From Saccharothrix deserti (GTDB lineage: Bacteria; Actinomycetota; Actinomycetes; Mycobacteriales; Pseudonocardiaceae), in contig NZ_VKAB01000031.1 in assembly GCF_009769385.1 (NCBI RefSeq), positions 84,077 through 148,076 of the forward strand: a stretch of 64,000 nucleotides of DNA. Reading direction: 5' to 3'. The notes beneath the pieces were generated by a model. The model did no database searches. It was not told the DNA's origin and saw only the letters and a list, made by a program, of their open reading frames with translations. The first letter of the stretch is position 1. Every line of letters starts with the position of its first letter. A program made the translations under genes and the position numbers. Below, in pieces: positions 42,565-51,253 of this stretch.

Positions 42565-44331
42565 ATGACCGACACCACCATCCTCCGCAGGGCTGTCCGC
42601 GCGCCGGCGCCCGTGATCACGGCACCCGCCGACCTGGCCGGTCTGCCTCCCGGCGCGCTGGACGAGCTGGCGTGCGAGCTCAGAGCACGCCTGGTCGACG
42701 CGGTGCCCCGCACCGGCGGCCACCTCGGGCCGAACCTCGGAGTGGTCGAGCTGACCCTCGCCCTGCACCGGGTGTTCCGCTCGCCGCGCGACCGGATCGT
42801 GTTCGACACCGGCCACCAGTCCTATGTGCACAAGATGCTCACCGGCCGGGCGGACGAGTTCGCCGACCTGCGCCGCGAGGGCGGCCTGTCCGGCTACCCC
42901 AGCCGGTCGGAGTCCGCGCACGACCTGGTGGAGAACTCGCACGCGTCCACCGCACTGTCCTATGCGGACGGTCTGGCGCGGGCGGCGCGGCTGCGCGGCG
43001 AGCACGACCGGCACGTGGTGGCGGTCGTCGGCGACGGCGCGCTCACCGGCGGCATGGCGTGGGAGGCGTTGAACAACCTCGGCACGAGCGACCGCCCGGT
43101 CGTGGTCGTGCTCAACGACAACGGCCGCTCGTACGCGCCGACGGCGGGCGCGGTGGGCAGGCACCTCGCGGCGTTGCGCGCGGGCGGAGGCGGAGGCGTG
43201 TTCGCCGACTTCGGGTTGCGCTACCTCGGCCCGGTCGACGGGCACGACGTGGTCCGGGTGGAGGAGGCGTTGCACACGGCGAAAGCGTTGCGGCGCCCGG
43301 TGGTTGTGCACTGCGTGACCAAGAAGGGCAAAGGTCACCCGCCGGCGGAGAACGATCCGGTGGACCACATGCACGCGGTGTCGCCGCCCGCGTCGGTCCG
43401 AGGCCCGGGGTGGACGTCGGTGTTCGGCCAGCACCTGTTGGTGCTGGCCGACCGCCACCCGGACCTGGTGTGCCTGACCGCGGCCATGCTGCACCCGACC
43501 GGGTTGACCGCGTTCGCCGAGGCGTTCCCCGATCGGGTGCTCGACACCGGGATCGCCGAACAGCACACCGTGACGTGCGCGGCGGGCCTGGCCATGGGCG
43601 GGCTGCGGCCCCTGGTCGCGGTGTACTCGACGTTCCTGACCCGGGCGGCGGACCAGGTGCTGATGGACGTGGCGCTGCACCGCCTGCCGGTGACGTTCGT
43701 GCTCGACCGCGCCGGGGTGACCGGCGAGGACGGTCCCAGCCACCACGGCGCGTGGGACCTGGCGCTGCTGCGCGTGGTGCCGGGGATGAGGGTCGCCGCG
43801 CCGCGTGACGGTGCCCGGCTGCGCGAACTGCTGGACGAGGCGGTCGCCGCCGACGGGCCGACCGCGGTCCGGTTCCCCAAGGGGGTGCTCGGCCCGGACG
43901 TCGACGCGGCGGGCCGACTCGGCGGGGTGGACATGCTGTACGGGACGTCCCGGCGGGACGTGCTGCTGGTGACCGTCGGCCCGCTCGCGGCCGACGGTGT
44001 GGCCGCCGCCGTCGCGCTCGGCGGCGAGGGCATCGGCGTGACCGTGTGCGATCCGCGCTGGGTGACACCGGTCGACCCGGCCGTGGTGGCGTTGGCCGCC
44101 GAGCACCGGCTGGTGGTGTGCGTCGAGGACGGCGTGCGCGGCGGCGGGATCGGCGAGGCCGTGGCCACCGCCCTGCGCGAGGCCGGGGTGAGCCGCCGGG
44201 TGCGGGTCCTCGGCCTGCCCGACGACTTCCTGCCGCACGGGTCGCGCGCCGACATCCTGCGCCGGTACGACCTGGACGCCGCCGGCATCGCCCGCACGGT
44301 GTCCCGATTCCTGCCGGGGTGGGGCTCGTGA
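42565..44331 (+). CDS. dxs: 1-deoxy-D-xylulose-5-phosphate synthase
   Basis: 588 residues. Thiamine-diphosphate enzyme condensing pyruvate and glyceraldehyde 3-phosphate, first step of the MEP isoprenoid pathway. Motifs: TGGHLGPNLGVVELT, DTGHQSYVHKMLTGR, VGDGALTGGMAWEALNN (ThDP), and DRAGVTGEDGPSHHGAWD with GIAEQHTVTCAAGLA in the pyrimidine domain. Slightly shorter than the usual 620-640 residues. ATG with caggag upstream. Its stop overlaps the terpene synthase GTG, marking it as a cluster-dedicated extra copy. Confidence 0.93.
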   Translation: MTDTTILRRAVRAPAPVITAPADLAGLPPGALDELACELRARLVDAVPRTGGHLGPNLGVVELTLALHRVFRSPRDRIVFDTGHQSYVHKMLTGRADEFADLRREGGLSGYPSRSESAHDLVENSHASTALSYADGLARAARLRGEHDRHVVAVVGDGALTGGMAWEALNNLGTSDRPVVVVLNDNGRSYAPTAGAVGRHLAALRAGGGGGVFADFGLRYLGPVDGHDVVRVEEALHTAKALRRPVVVHCVTKKGKGHPPAENDPVDHMHAVSPPASVRGPGWTSVFGQHLLVLADRHPDLVCLTAAMLHPTGLTAFAEAFPDRVLDTGIAEQHTVTCAAGLAMGGLRPLVAVYSTFLTRAADQVLMDVALHRLPVTFVLDRAGVTGEDGPSHHGAWDLALLRVVPGMRVAAPRDGARLRELLDEAVAADGPTAVRFPKGVLGPDVDAAGRLGGVDMLYGTSRRDVLLVTVGPLAADGVAAAVALGGEGIGVTVCDPRWVTPVDPAVVALAAEHRLVVCVEDGVRGGGIGEAVATALREAGVSRRVRVLGLPDDFLPHGSRADILRRYDLDAAGIARTVSRFLPGWGS

Positions 44332-45371
44332 CCACCATCGACGCGCCCATCCGGCTCCGGCCGTTCTACTGCCCGATCGACGCCGCGATCCACCCGCGCG
44401 TCGCGGAGGCCGAGCGACAGGCGGTCAACTGGATCGACCGCATCGGCATCTGCGCGAGCGACCGGGACCGCAAACGTTTGCTGGGCACGAACAGCGCCGA
44501 GTTCTACGCCCGGTTCGCCCCGTACGCGTGCGAGGAGGGCCTCCAGACCGCCGCGCGGTGGGTGTACTGGGGTTTCATCTTCGACGACACCCAGTGCGAC
44601 GCGGGTTCGCTCAGCGGCGACCCGCACACGTTCCTGGCCATGGCCGGCACCGTGCAGCGCGCGCTGGAGACGCCGTGGCACGAGGTGGTGGACGACCGGT
44701 TCGCGTTGTCGCTGCAGGACATCGGCCGCAGCATGCGCCGGTGCGCCACCCCGGTGCAGGTGCGCCGCTTCGCCGAGGCACACCGGGCGTGGCTGTACGC
44801 GGTGGCGTGGCAGGTGGCCAACCGCTCGCGCGACCACATGCCGGACCTCTCCGACTACACCACCATGCGCCTCAACTCGGCGGGCGGCGCGCCCACCATC
44901 GCGCTGCTGGAGATCGCCAACGGCGAGGAGGTGCCGGGCGCCGAAATGGACTCGCCGGCCGTGCGCGCGTTGACCGAGATGACGATCCTCGTCGCGTCGT
45001 GGGACAACGACCTCCACTCGTACGCCAAGGAGGTCCGCGAGCAGCACACCGACCAGAGCCTGGTCACGGTCCTGGCGCACCACCGGCGGCTCACGCCCGA
45101 CCAGGCCGTGGACGAGGCCTTGGCGTTGCGCGACCGGGTGATGACGCGGTTCCTGCGCCTGCGCGAGCGGGTGGCCGCGCGGCCGTGCAGCGATGCCCTG
45201 CGGGTCTACCTCGACTGCCTGGGCCACGCCATCCGCGGCAACATCGACTGGGCGATCAACGTGCCCCGCTACCACGGCATGCCGCATCCGGGGTGGGCCG
45301 ACGCGCCCTCCGACACCAACCCCGCACCCTTGCCGATCCCCGCCATCGCGTGGTGGTGGGACGACCTGTGA
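44328..45371 (+). CDS. Class I terpene synthase (cyclase)
   Basis: 347 residues. Metal motif DDTQCD at 86-91 and NSE triad Asn227, Ser231, Glu235 in NDLHSYAKE; the C-terminal Arg-Tyr pair lies in NVPRYHG. This fits bacterial sesqui- or diterpene cyclases that ionise a prenyl diphosphate. GTG start overlaps the dxs stop by 4 bp. The product cannot be predicted. No P450 is in the window, so the product may be an unoxidised hydrocarbon or alcohol. Confidence 0.92.
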   Translation: MTTIDAPIRLRPFYCPIDAAIHPRVAEAERQAVNWIDRIGICASDRDRKRLLGTNSAEFYARFAPYACEEGLQTAARWVYWGFIFDDTQCDAGSLSGDPHTFLAMAGTVQRALETPWHEVVDDRFALSLQDIGRSMRRCATPVQVRRFAEAHRAWLYAVAWQVANRSRDHMPDLSDYTTMRLNSAGGAPTIALLEIANGEEVPGAEMDSPAVRALTEMTILVASWDNDLHSYAKEVREQHTDQSLVTVLAHHRRLTPDQAVDEALALRDRVMTRFLRLRERVAARPCSDALRVYLDCLGHAIRGNIDWAINVPRYHGMPHPGWADAPSDTNPAPLPIPAIAWWWDDL

Positions 45372-45437
45372 GCCCCCGGAGAAGTCCCCGGAAAGTGCAC
45401 CGAAGAGTCCACGGAAAGAGTTCGCCAAGGAGCGACC

Positions 45438-45644
45438 ATGCACCGCCTGACCACGATGACCGCCACGGCCGCCGCCCTCGTCGCCGCCTTCCACGCCACC
45501 GCCCCGACCGACCGCGACTGGCGGCCCCAGGGCGACTTCAGCACCGCCGAGGCCTGCCAGGCCGCCGGCGTGGCCGGGGCGCTGTTCGGTCAGTGGGACG
45601 ACTGGATGTGCGATCACGACCACGTGCTGTGGGTGGACAAGTGA
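45438..45644 (+). CDS. Small exported protein with one disulfide
   Basis: 68 residues. aaggag precedes the ATG. Short signal peptide (LTTMTATAAALVAAFHATA) and a mature part of about 44 residues, FSTAEACQAAGVAGALFGQW then DDWMCDHDHVLWVDK. The spacing of the two Cys recalls small exported actinobacterial proteins with an F.T..aC..aG..G..W..w.C pattern. It follows the terpene synthase by 66 bp in the same orientation; function unknown. Confidence 0.65.
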   Translation: MHRLTTMTATAAALVAAFHATAPTDRDWRPQGDFSTAEACQAAGVAGALFGQWDDWMCDHDHVLWVDK

Positions 45645-45733
45645 CGGGCGGCCCAGTTCGGCGGCCAGGGACGTGACGCCGGCGTCCTCGATGCCGCACG
45701 CCGATCGCGGCGATCTCGCGGTGCTGCCCGTGC

Positions 45734-46192
45734 TCACGGCCGCAGGTCGGCGGCGGCGCGGGAGGTCGTCACCACGCGGCCGACCGTCATCACCACGTGC
45801 CCGTCGGCCTCGGACTCGCCGGTGAACGCCACCGTGTCCGCGCGGGCGTCCAGGATGCGCACGTGGTGCCGGACCACGCAGCCAGGCGTGACGGTCCGGT
45901 GGAACTCGACGTCCGTGATCGCGCCGAACAGGATCACCCGGTCGGCGTCCTCCTTCGGCTCGTCCCACAACGACAGCAGGACGGCGGCCTGGCACCACGA
46001 CTCCACCAGCAACGTCGGCGGGTAGTCGTCCGGCGCGCCCGCGGCGAGGTCCGCGTACCAGGGTTCGTTGGCGCTGACCGCTTTGAGCGCGGTCAGCGAC
46101 TCCCCCGGCACCAGCTCCACCACCCGGTCCACCAGCAGCATCGGGTAGCGGTGCGGCAGCACCCGGATGATGTCGGCCGGCGAGGCGGTCAC
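45734..46192 (-). CDS. FabZ-like hot-dog protein lacking the catalytic His
   Basis: 152 residues from the GTG at 46192. N-terminal VLPHRYPMLLVDRV and SANEPWY match FabZ, and Glu64 in LLVESWCQAA is in place. The FabZ catalytic segment GHFPG is replaced by DLAAGAPDD, so the dehydratase His is missing. GTG overlaps the stop of the next hot-dog gene. Best explained as the inactive or substrate-tunnel partner of a heteromeric dehydratase, or a thioesterase-like variant. Last gene of the acyl operon. Confidence 0.8.
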   Translation of the reverse strand: MTASPADIIRVLPHRYPMLLVDRVVELVPGESLTALKAVSANEPWYADLAAGAPDDYPPTLLVESWCQAAVLLSLWDEPKEDADRVILFGAITDVEFHRTVTPGCVVRHHVRILDARADTVAFTGESEADGHVVMTVGRVVTTSRAAADLRP

Positions 46193-46578
46193 TGTTCGAT
46201 ACCGCCGATCTCGTACCGCAGCCTGATCCGGGCGACCACGCCGTCGTCGTCGCCCACCACCGCCGCGCATCGCCGGACCGATCCGGTTTCCTCCCAGTCC
46301 AGCCGCACGGTCAGCTCCGTCCCGGGGAACGCGGGGCGGAGGAAGCGGGTCGACTCGATCGCGGCCAGCCGTGGTGTGCCCGGAGCCGTCGCACATGCGG
46401 CGCGGTGCGCGAACTCGACCACGGACACGCCGGGGAAGATCGGGAACCCGGGGTAGTGGCCCGCGAACACCGGGTCGTCCGCCGCGACCACCATGCGCGC
46501 GACGGCAGTCGGGCCGGAGCGTTCCACCACCTCGACGGGTGACCCGAGTTGGCTGACGGCGTGCCGGTCACGGGTCAT
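46189..46578 (-). CDS. Short FabZ-like hot-dog dehydratase with catalytic His/Glu
   Basis: 129 residues. AGHYPGFPIFPGVSVVEFAHRAA carries His41 and Glu55, spaced 14 apart as in FabZ. The usual N-terminal LLPHRxPFLLVDRV segment is absent, exactly the part retained by the downstream partner. ATG and stop overlap both neighbours by 4 bp. Predicted 3-hydroxyacyl-ACP dehydratase subunit. Confidence 0.8.
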   Translation of the reverse strand: MTRDRHAVSQLGSPVEVVERSGPTAVARMVVAADDPVFAGHYPGFPIFPGVSVVEFAHRAACATAPGTPRLAAIESTRFLRPAFPGTELTVRLDWEETGSVRRCAAVVGDDDGVVARIRLRYEIGGIEQ

Positions 46579-47582
46579 CGGCGCCCGACCCGGCCGAGGA
46601 CGCCGAAGTCGGCCGTGACGTCGGGCCACACCAGCGTGGCCGCGCCCCAGGTCAGGCCACCGCCGAAGGCCACGGTCAGCACCCGGTCGCCCGCCTTGAC
46701 CCGGCCGTCCGCGGCGGCCTCCGCCAGCAGCACCGGGATCGACGCGGCGGCCGTGTTGCCGACCGTGTCGACGTTCGACAGCACTCTCGACTCCTCCACG
46801 CCGATGCGGTGCGCGACCGCGTCGCAGATGCGCCGGTTCGCCTGGTGCGGCGCGAGGTGGTCGACGTCGTCGGGGCCGAGGCCGGTGCGCGCGAGCGCGT
46901 CGAGCGCGACGTCCGACATCCGTTCGACGGCCTGCCGGAACACCTCCTTGCCGCGCATCCGGAAGTACTGGTCGCCCGCCGGGACCTGGATGAGGTCGGC
47001 GCCGGTGCCGTCGCTGCCGAGCACGCACGGACCGACCGCACCCAGACTGATCGCGCCCAGACTGATCGCGCCCGGCTCGCCTTCTCCGACGACGATCGCG
47101 CCCGCGCCGTCACCGAAGATCACCGCCGTGCCCCGGTCGGCCGGGTCGAGGATGGTGGAGAACGTCTCGGCGGCGATCAGCAGCACGGTCCGCGCCGCGC
47201 CGCTCGCAATGAGACCCACCGCGTTCGCCAGCCCGTACAGGAAACCGGTGCACACGGCGGACACGTCGTGCGCGGGCACGCCGATCATGCCGAGCCTGGA
47301 CGCGACCTCGGGCGCGACGGCCGGGCACGACCGGTCCGGTGTGGTGGTGGCGACGATCACGGCGTCCACAGTGGACCGTGATGCCGAGCGCAGGGCCCGC
47401 GCTCCGGCGTCCACGGCCAGGTCTGCGGTGGACGTGCCCGGCCCGACCCACCTGCGGGTGCGGATGCCGGTGCGCGACCGGATCCACTCGTCGGTGGTGT
47501 CCAGGCTCGTGGCCAGGTCGTCGTTGGTGACGATCCGCTCCGGCAGGCTGCCGCCCACCCCGAGGATCACCGCTGCGCTCAT
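46575..47582 (-). CDS. Ketoacyl-ACP synthase III (FabH-like)
   Basis: 335 residues. Catalytic triad Cys111 (SAVCTGFLY), His246 (APHQANRR) and Asn276 (VGNTAAASIP). Starter-unit condensing enzyme joining an acyl-CoA with malonyl-ACP. It contains a duplicated AISLG pentapeptide from a 15-bp tandem repeat in a surface loop. Sixteen bp after the KS gene, 4-bp overlap with the dehydratase gene. Confidence 0.9.
   Translation of the reverse strand: MSAAVILGVGGSLPERIVTNDDLATSLDTTDEWIRSRTGIRTRRWVGPGTSTADLAVDAGARALRSASRSTVDAVIVATTTPDRSCPAVAPEVASRLGMIGVPAHDVSAVCTGFLYGLANAVGLIASGAARTVLLIAAETFSTILDPADRGTAVIFGDGAGAIVVGEGEPGAISLGAISLGAVGPCVLGSDGTGADLIQVPAGDQYFRMRGKEVFRQAVERMSDVALDALARTGLGPDDVDHLAPHQANRRICDAVAHRIGVEESRVLSNVDTVGNTAAASIPVLLAEAAADGRVKAGDRVLTVAFGGGLTWGAATLVWPDVTADFGVLGRVGRR
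47041..47070 (-). repeat. 15-bp tandem duplication inside the FabH-like gene
   Basis: cccagactgatcgcg twice in succession, perfect; it adds five residues in frame. Confidence 0.9.
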
Positions 47583-47598
47583 CGTCGTCCCTCCCGGC

Positions 47599-48810
47599 TC
47601 ACGCCTGCGCGATGGCGAGCACGGCGTTCTGGCCGCCGAAACCGAACGAGTTGCTCAACGCCAGGTCGATCCCGCGCGGCACGGCGGTGGTCGCCACGTC
47701 GATGTCCAGCCGCGGGTCGAGCGCGTCGAGGTTCGCGGTCGGCGGCACGATCCCCTGCTCGACCGCGAGCACCGTGAACACGGCCTCCGCCGCGCCCGCC
47801 GCACCGAGCATGTGCCCGGTGACGCCCTTGGTGGACGTCACCAGCGGCCGGGACGGCAGCAGCTCCGCCAGCACCCGCCCCTCCACCAGGTCGTTGAGCT
47901 GGGTCGACGTGCCGTGCGCGTTGACGTGCCGGACGTCCGCCGGCGCCGCGTCCGCGTCCGCCAACGCCGCCCGCACGGCCGCGATCACGCCACGCCCCTC
48001 GGGGTCCGGGTTGGTGATGTGGTGCGCGTCGGCGCTCGCCCCGTACCCGACGACCCGCGCCCGGACCCGCCGCCGGTCGGCGCGCGCGTCCACCGCGCGG
48101 CGCAGCACCAGCACCGCCGCGCCCTCCGCCGCGACGAACCCGTCCCGGTCGGCGTCGAACGGCCGGGACGCCGTGGCCGGATCGTCCCTCCTGGACAGTG
48201 CGCCCATCCGGCCGAAACCCGCCATGGTCAACGGGTTGAGCAGCGCGTCGACCCCGCCGGCCAGCACCACGTCGCACCGGCGCGCGGCGAGCAGGTCGCA
48301 GGCGACGCCGATGGCCGTGGCCCCGGACGCGCACGCGGTCGACACCACGAGGTTCGGGCCGTGGAAGCCGAACTCCATCGCGATCTGGCTGGCGACCATG
48401 TTCGGCAGGTGCATCGGCAGCAGCAACGGCGACACCCCGGTCGGGCCGTCGTCGAGCAGCACGCCGTGCTGCCGTTCGAACGTCTCGCCGCCGCCGGCGG
48501 AGGTGCCGATCACCACGCCGACCCTGGCCGCGTCCCAGGTCGTGCGGTCCTCGTCGGCGACGGCCTCGCGTGCGGCGACCAGGGCCAGCTGCGCGAACCG
48601 GTCGAGCCGGACCGCACGGCGCGCGCCCAGCAGGGCGTCGGCGTCGAAATCGGGGACGCGGCAGGAGATCGACACCTCGTGCGCGGCCAGCACCGGGTCG
48701 TGCGCGGCGGTCGACCGGCCCTCGCGGACCGCCGCCCAGCTCGCCTCCACGCCCACGCCGCCGGGCGTGACCAGGCCCAGCCCGGTGACCGCGATGTCGA
48801 GGCCGGTCAC
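47599..48810 (-). CDS. Beta-ketoacyl-ACP synthase (FabF-type KS)
   Basis: 403 residues from the GTG at 48810, which overlaps the ACP stop (GTGA). Active-site Cys160 in STACASG and the two His in NAHGTST and KGVTGHMLGA are all present, so it is a catalytic KS, not a chain-length factor. Elongates the acyl chain on the adjacent ACP. No ketoreductase or malonyltransferase lies in the operon; housekeeping enzymes could supply them. Confidence 0.9.
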   Translation of the reverse strand: MTGLDIAVTGLGLVTPGGVGVEASWAAVREGRSTAAHDPVLAAHEVSISCRVPDFDADALLGARRAVRLDRFAQLALVAAREAVADEDRTTWDAARVGVVIGTSAGGGETFERQHGVLLDDGPTGVSPLLLPMHLPNMVASQIAMEFGFHGPNLVVSTACASGATAIGVACDLLAARRCDVVLAGGVDALLNPLTMAGFGRMGALSRRDDPATASRPFDADRDGFVAAEGAAVLVLRRAVDARADRRRVRARVVGYGASADAHHITNPDPEGRGVIAAVRAALADADAAPADVRHVNAHGTSTQLNDLVEGRVLAELLPSRPLVTSTKGVTGHMLGAAGAAEAVFTVLAVEQGIVPPTANLDALDPRLDIDVATTAVPRGIDLALSNSFGFGGQNAVLAIAQA

Positions 48811-49040
48811 CGGTCCGTCCCGGCTCGTTCCTCCATCAGCGCGACGATGTCGCCCACGGTCTCCATGTCGAACAGCTCGTCGTCGCTGATGTGCAGGTCG
48901 TGCTCCTTGCCGAGCACCATCGACAGCTCCACGAAGGCGAGCGAGTCCAGGTCCAGGTCGTCCTTGGTGGCGTCCGGGGTGATCTGCTCCGGCGCGACCT
49001 TCAGCGTGCTGACGAGGATGTTCTTCAGCGTCTCGTACAC
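48807..49040 (-). CDS. Acyl carrier protein
   Basis: 77 residues. Phosphopantetheine site LDLDSLAFVEL with Ser33. Four-helix ACP pattern and acidic helix II. First gene of the five-gene acyl operon. It has DSL followed by AFVEL where most primary-metabolism ACPs read DSLDTVEL, which suggests a dedicated carrier. Confidence 0.92.
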   Translation of the reverse strand: MYETLKNILVSTLKVAPEQITPDATKDDLDLDSLAFVELSMVLGKEHDLHISDDELFDMETVGDIVALMEERAGTDR

Positions 49041-49191
49041 GACATCTCTCCTCGTTCACCCGGGTCCCCTCCCGTCCATCGAACCTCATGGCCCGGACCG
49101 GCGCTCAAGGAGGTTGCCACCGGCGGGCCGACCGGGCTTTTCCGCGATGGAAAGCGGATTCCCCGGTGACGCGCCGGGGTACTCCGGTCAC

Positions 49192-49818
49192 ATGAAGTGG
49201 CGCATCGGTGTGGCGGTGGCGGTGCTGGTCGTGGTCGCGGGCTTGGTGGCGGCGGTGTTGATGGTTCCGCGGTTCGGTGGGCTCGGCAGCGACACCGTCG
49301 ACCGGAGCCAACCGGCGTTGCTGAAGTCGTTGCGGGATCTGAGCCAGTACCACGCTTCGGCCGGCGACTTCCAGGTGGTGCTCGACATCGAGCGCGACGT
49401 CCGGTACGTGCCCGCGGTGCTGGCGGGGCAGCGGACGCTGTTCGTGGCGGCGGGGACGGTGAACGCCTACGTCGACTTCGGCCGGTTGGGCGAGGACGCG
49501 CTGAAGGTGTCGCCGACGAACGCGTCCGGCGAGGCCCGTCTGGTCGAGTTGGCGTTGCCCCCGGCGGTGCTGGACAAGCCGAACCTGGACCAGGAGCGGT
49601 GTTACGTGTTCGCGCAGGAGCGCGGGCTGTTCGACCGGTTGGCGTCGTTGGTGGAGGCGCAGGACCAGCAGCCGTTCTACGTGGCGGCGGAGCGGAAGAT
49701 CGCGGACGCGGCGCGGGAGTCCGGGCTGGTGCAGCGGGCCGACGACAACACCCGCAAGATGCTGACCGGCATGTTCGGCGCGCTGGGGTACCGGGTGGAG
49801 TTCAAGAACCTGGACTGA
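49192..49818 (+). CDS. DUF4230-like membrane-anchored protein
   Basis: 208 residues. N-terminal membrane span about 5-27, then an extracytoplasmic domain (LLKSLRDLSQYHASAGDFQVVLDIE, LFVAAGTVNAYVDFGRL, FYVAAERKIADAARESGL) typical of DUF4230. Function unknown. The ATG at 49192 was chosen for the signal-anchor; the longer open frame upstream is a shadow over the acyl operon. Divergent from the ACP gene. Confidence 0.8.
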   Translation: MKWRIGVAVAVLVVVAGLVAAVLMVPRFGGLGSDTVDRSQPALLKSLRDLSQYHASAGDFQVVLDIERDVRYVPAVLAGQRTLFVAAGTVNAYVDFGRLGEDALKVSPTNASGEARLVELALPPAVLDKPNLDQERCYVFAQERGLFDRLASLVEAQDQQPFYVAAERKIADAARESGLVQRADDNTRKMLTGMFGALGYRVEFKNLD

Positions 49819-49827
49819 CGCGTCCCG

Positions 49828-50511
49828 TCAGGTGGGCTGTTCGTCCGTGATCCAGCCCGCGAGGGCGTCGAGGATCGCGGTGAGCCCGAACTCGAACTCG
49901 TCGGCGAAGTCGGTGCCGGGCCGGAGGACGTGCTCGGTCGCCATCTCGACGAGGTGCGGGTAGTCGTCCGGGGAGAAGTGCCGCATGATCTCCTCCGTCA
50001 CCTCGGCGGCGGTGTCGGGGCCGTGGAAGGGAAGAGCGGCCTCCTGGACGGCGAACCCGTAGACGTAGCTGTCGAGCAGGGCGTAGGCGTGGGCGGTCAT
50101 CGCCACCGAGAAGCCCGCCCGGCGCAGGGTGCCGATGGTCGCGTCGTGGTGGCGCAGGGTCGCGGGGCCGGGGGTGGTCCGCGACTCCAGCAGCCCGATC
50201 GCCCAGGGGTGGCGCCGGAGCACGTCACGGGCGGAGGTCGCGCGCCGGTGCATCTCGTGGCGCCAGTCGCCGCCGGGTGACGGCAGTTCGATCCGGCTGA
50301 ACACGAGGTCGACGATGCCGTCCAGGATCTCGTCCTTGTTGGCGACGTGGTGGTAGAGCGACATCGGCTTGACGCCGAGTTCGTCGGCGAGCGAGCGCAT
50401 GGTCAGCGAACCGACTCCCCCGGCGTCGGCGATCGCGACGGCGGCGCGCAGGACCCGTTCCCGGCTGAGCGGGGCGCGGTTCGCGGTTCGGTCGCCGACT
50501 TGCTTGGGCAT
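49828..50511 (-). CDS. TetR-family regulator with TetR_C_11-type ligand domain
   Basis: 227 residues. HTH about 20-60 (SLTMRSLADELGVKPMSLYHHVANKDEI) and a TetR_C domain (RRHPWAIGLLESRTTPGPATLRHHD). Divergent from the DUF4386-like gene with two near-identical ACTTAGTAC boxes between them, so it most likely represses both. Confidence 0.88.
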   Translation of the reverse strand: MPKQVGDRTANRAPLSRERVLRAAVAIADAGGVGSLTMRSLADELGVKPMSLYHHVANKDEILDGIVDLVFSRIELPSPGGDWRHEMHRRATSARDVLRRHPWAIGLLESRTTPGPATLRHHDATIGTLRRAGFSVAMTAHAYALLDSYVYGFAVQEAALPFHGPDTAAEVTEEIMRHFSPDDYPHLVEMATEHVLRPGTDFADEFEFGLTAILDALAGWITDEQPT

Positions 50512-50537
50512 GTGGTCTCCCCGACTGGTGACACGTT

Positions 50538-50575
50538 CGTACTTAGTACGTTACCGTGCGCCTTACTTAGTACGG
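50538..50575. promoter_or_regulatory. Paired TetR operator boxes
   Basis: cgtacttagtacg (50538-50550, perfect 5-3-5 palindrome) and ttacttagtacgg (50563-50575), 25 bp apart, between the divergent TetR and membrane-protein genes. Confidence 0.65.
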
Positions 50576-50614
50576 GAACAGGCCCGCCACCTGCGACGGA
50601 GGGACGAACCACCC

Positions 50615-51253
50615 ATGTCATCGAGAGCCATCGGACGGACCATCGGGGCCTTGTTCCTGCTGGCGTTCGTCGTGTACATCGCGGGCGGCGCGCTGGTCGG
50701 CTCGGGGTCGGGCCGGGTGGCGGCGGGGGCGCTGCTCATGCTGGTCAACTCGGCCGTCGTCGCCGCCATCGGCGTGCTGGCGTTCCCCGTGCTGAGGCCG
50801 CACGACCCGATCTCCGCCCACGCGTACCTGATCGGCCGGGCGGCCGAAGCGGTGATGCTGGCCGTCGGGGTCGTCTTCCTGCTGCTCCTGGTGCCGCTCG
50901 CCGAGGAGCACGCGGCTGTCGACAGTTCCGTGCTGTCCGCGTTGGGGAGGATCGCGGTGCAGGGCAACCACTACAGCTACCAGATCGCGATGATGTCCGT
51001 GGGTGTCGTCGGCGTGCTGTTCTGCCGGGTCCTGCTGCGCGCGCGTCTGGTGCCCCGGTTCATGGCGGTGTGGGGAGTGATCGGCTACGCCGTCTTCCTG
51101 CTCGGCGCGGTCCTCGAAGTCCTCGGTTACGGCGTCGGCGTGGCGCTCTCCGTGCCGGGCGGCCTGTTCGAGATCGCCTTGGGAGCCCTGCTCATCGCGA
51201 AGGGCTTCCCCGACCGCGTCGCCGTGGTCGCCGCGTATGCTGCCGGGCGATGA
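50615..51253 (+). CDS. DUF4386-like integral membrane protein
   Basis: 212 residues. About six hydrophobic helices (TIGALFLLAFVVYIAGGALVG first) with the loop QGNHYSYQIAMM and RARLVPRFMAVWG typical of DUF4386. Gene under likely TetR control, so it may act in membrane stress or resistance. Its stop overlaps the next ATG by 4 bp. Confidence 0.8.
   Translation: MSSRAIGRTIGALFLLAFVVYIAGGALVGSGSGRVAAGALLMLVNSAVVAAIGVLAFPVLRPHDPISAHAYLIGRAAEAVMLAVGVVFLLLLVPLAEEHAAVDSSVLSALGRIAVQGNHYSYQIAMMSVGVVGVLFCRVLLRARLVPRFMAVWGVIGYAVFLLGAVLEVLGYGVGVALSVPGGLFEIALGALLIAKGFPDRVAVVAAYAAGR

Noticed and set aside
46549..49818. 1089-codon open frame on the plus strand
   Set aside because: It is antisense to five well-supported minus-strand acyl genes, with low-complexity composition; only its last 209 codons (49192-49818) are a real gene.
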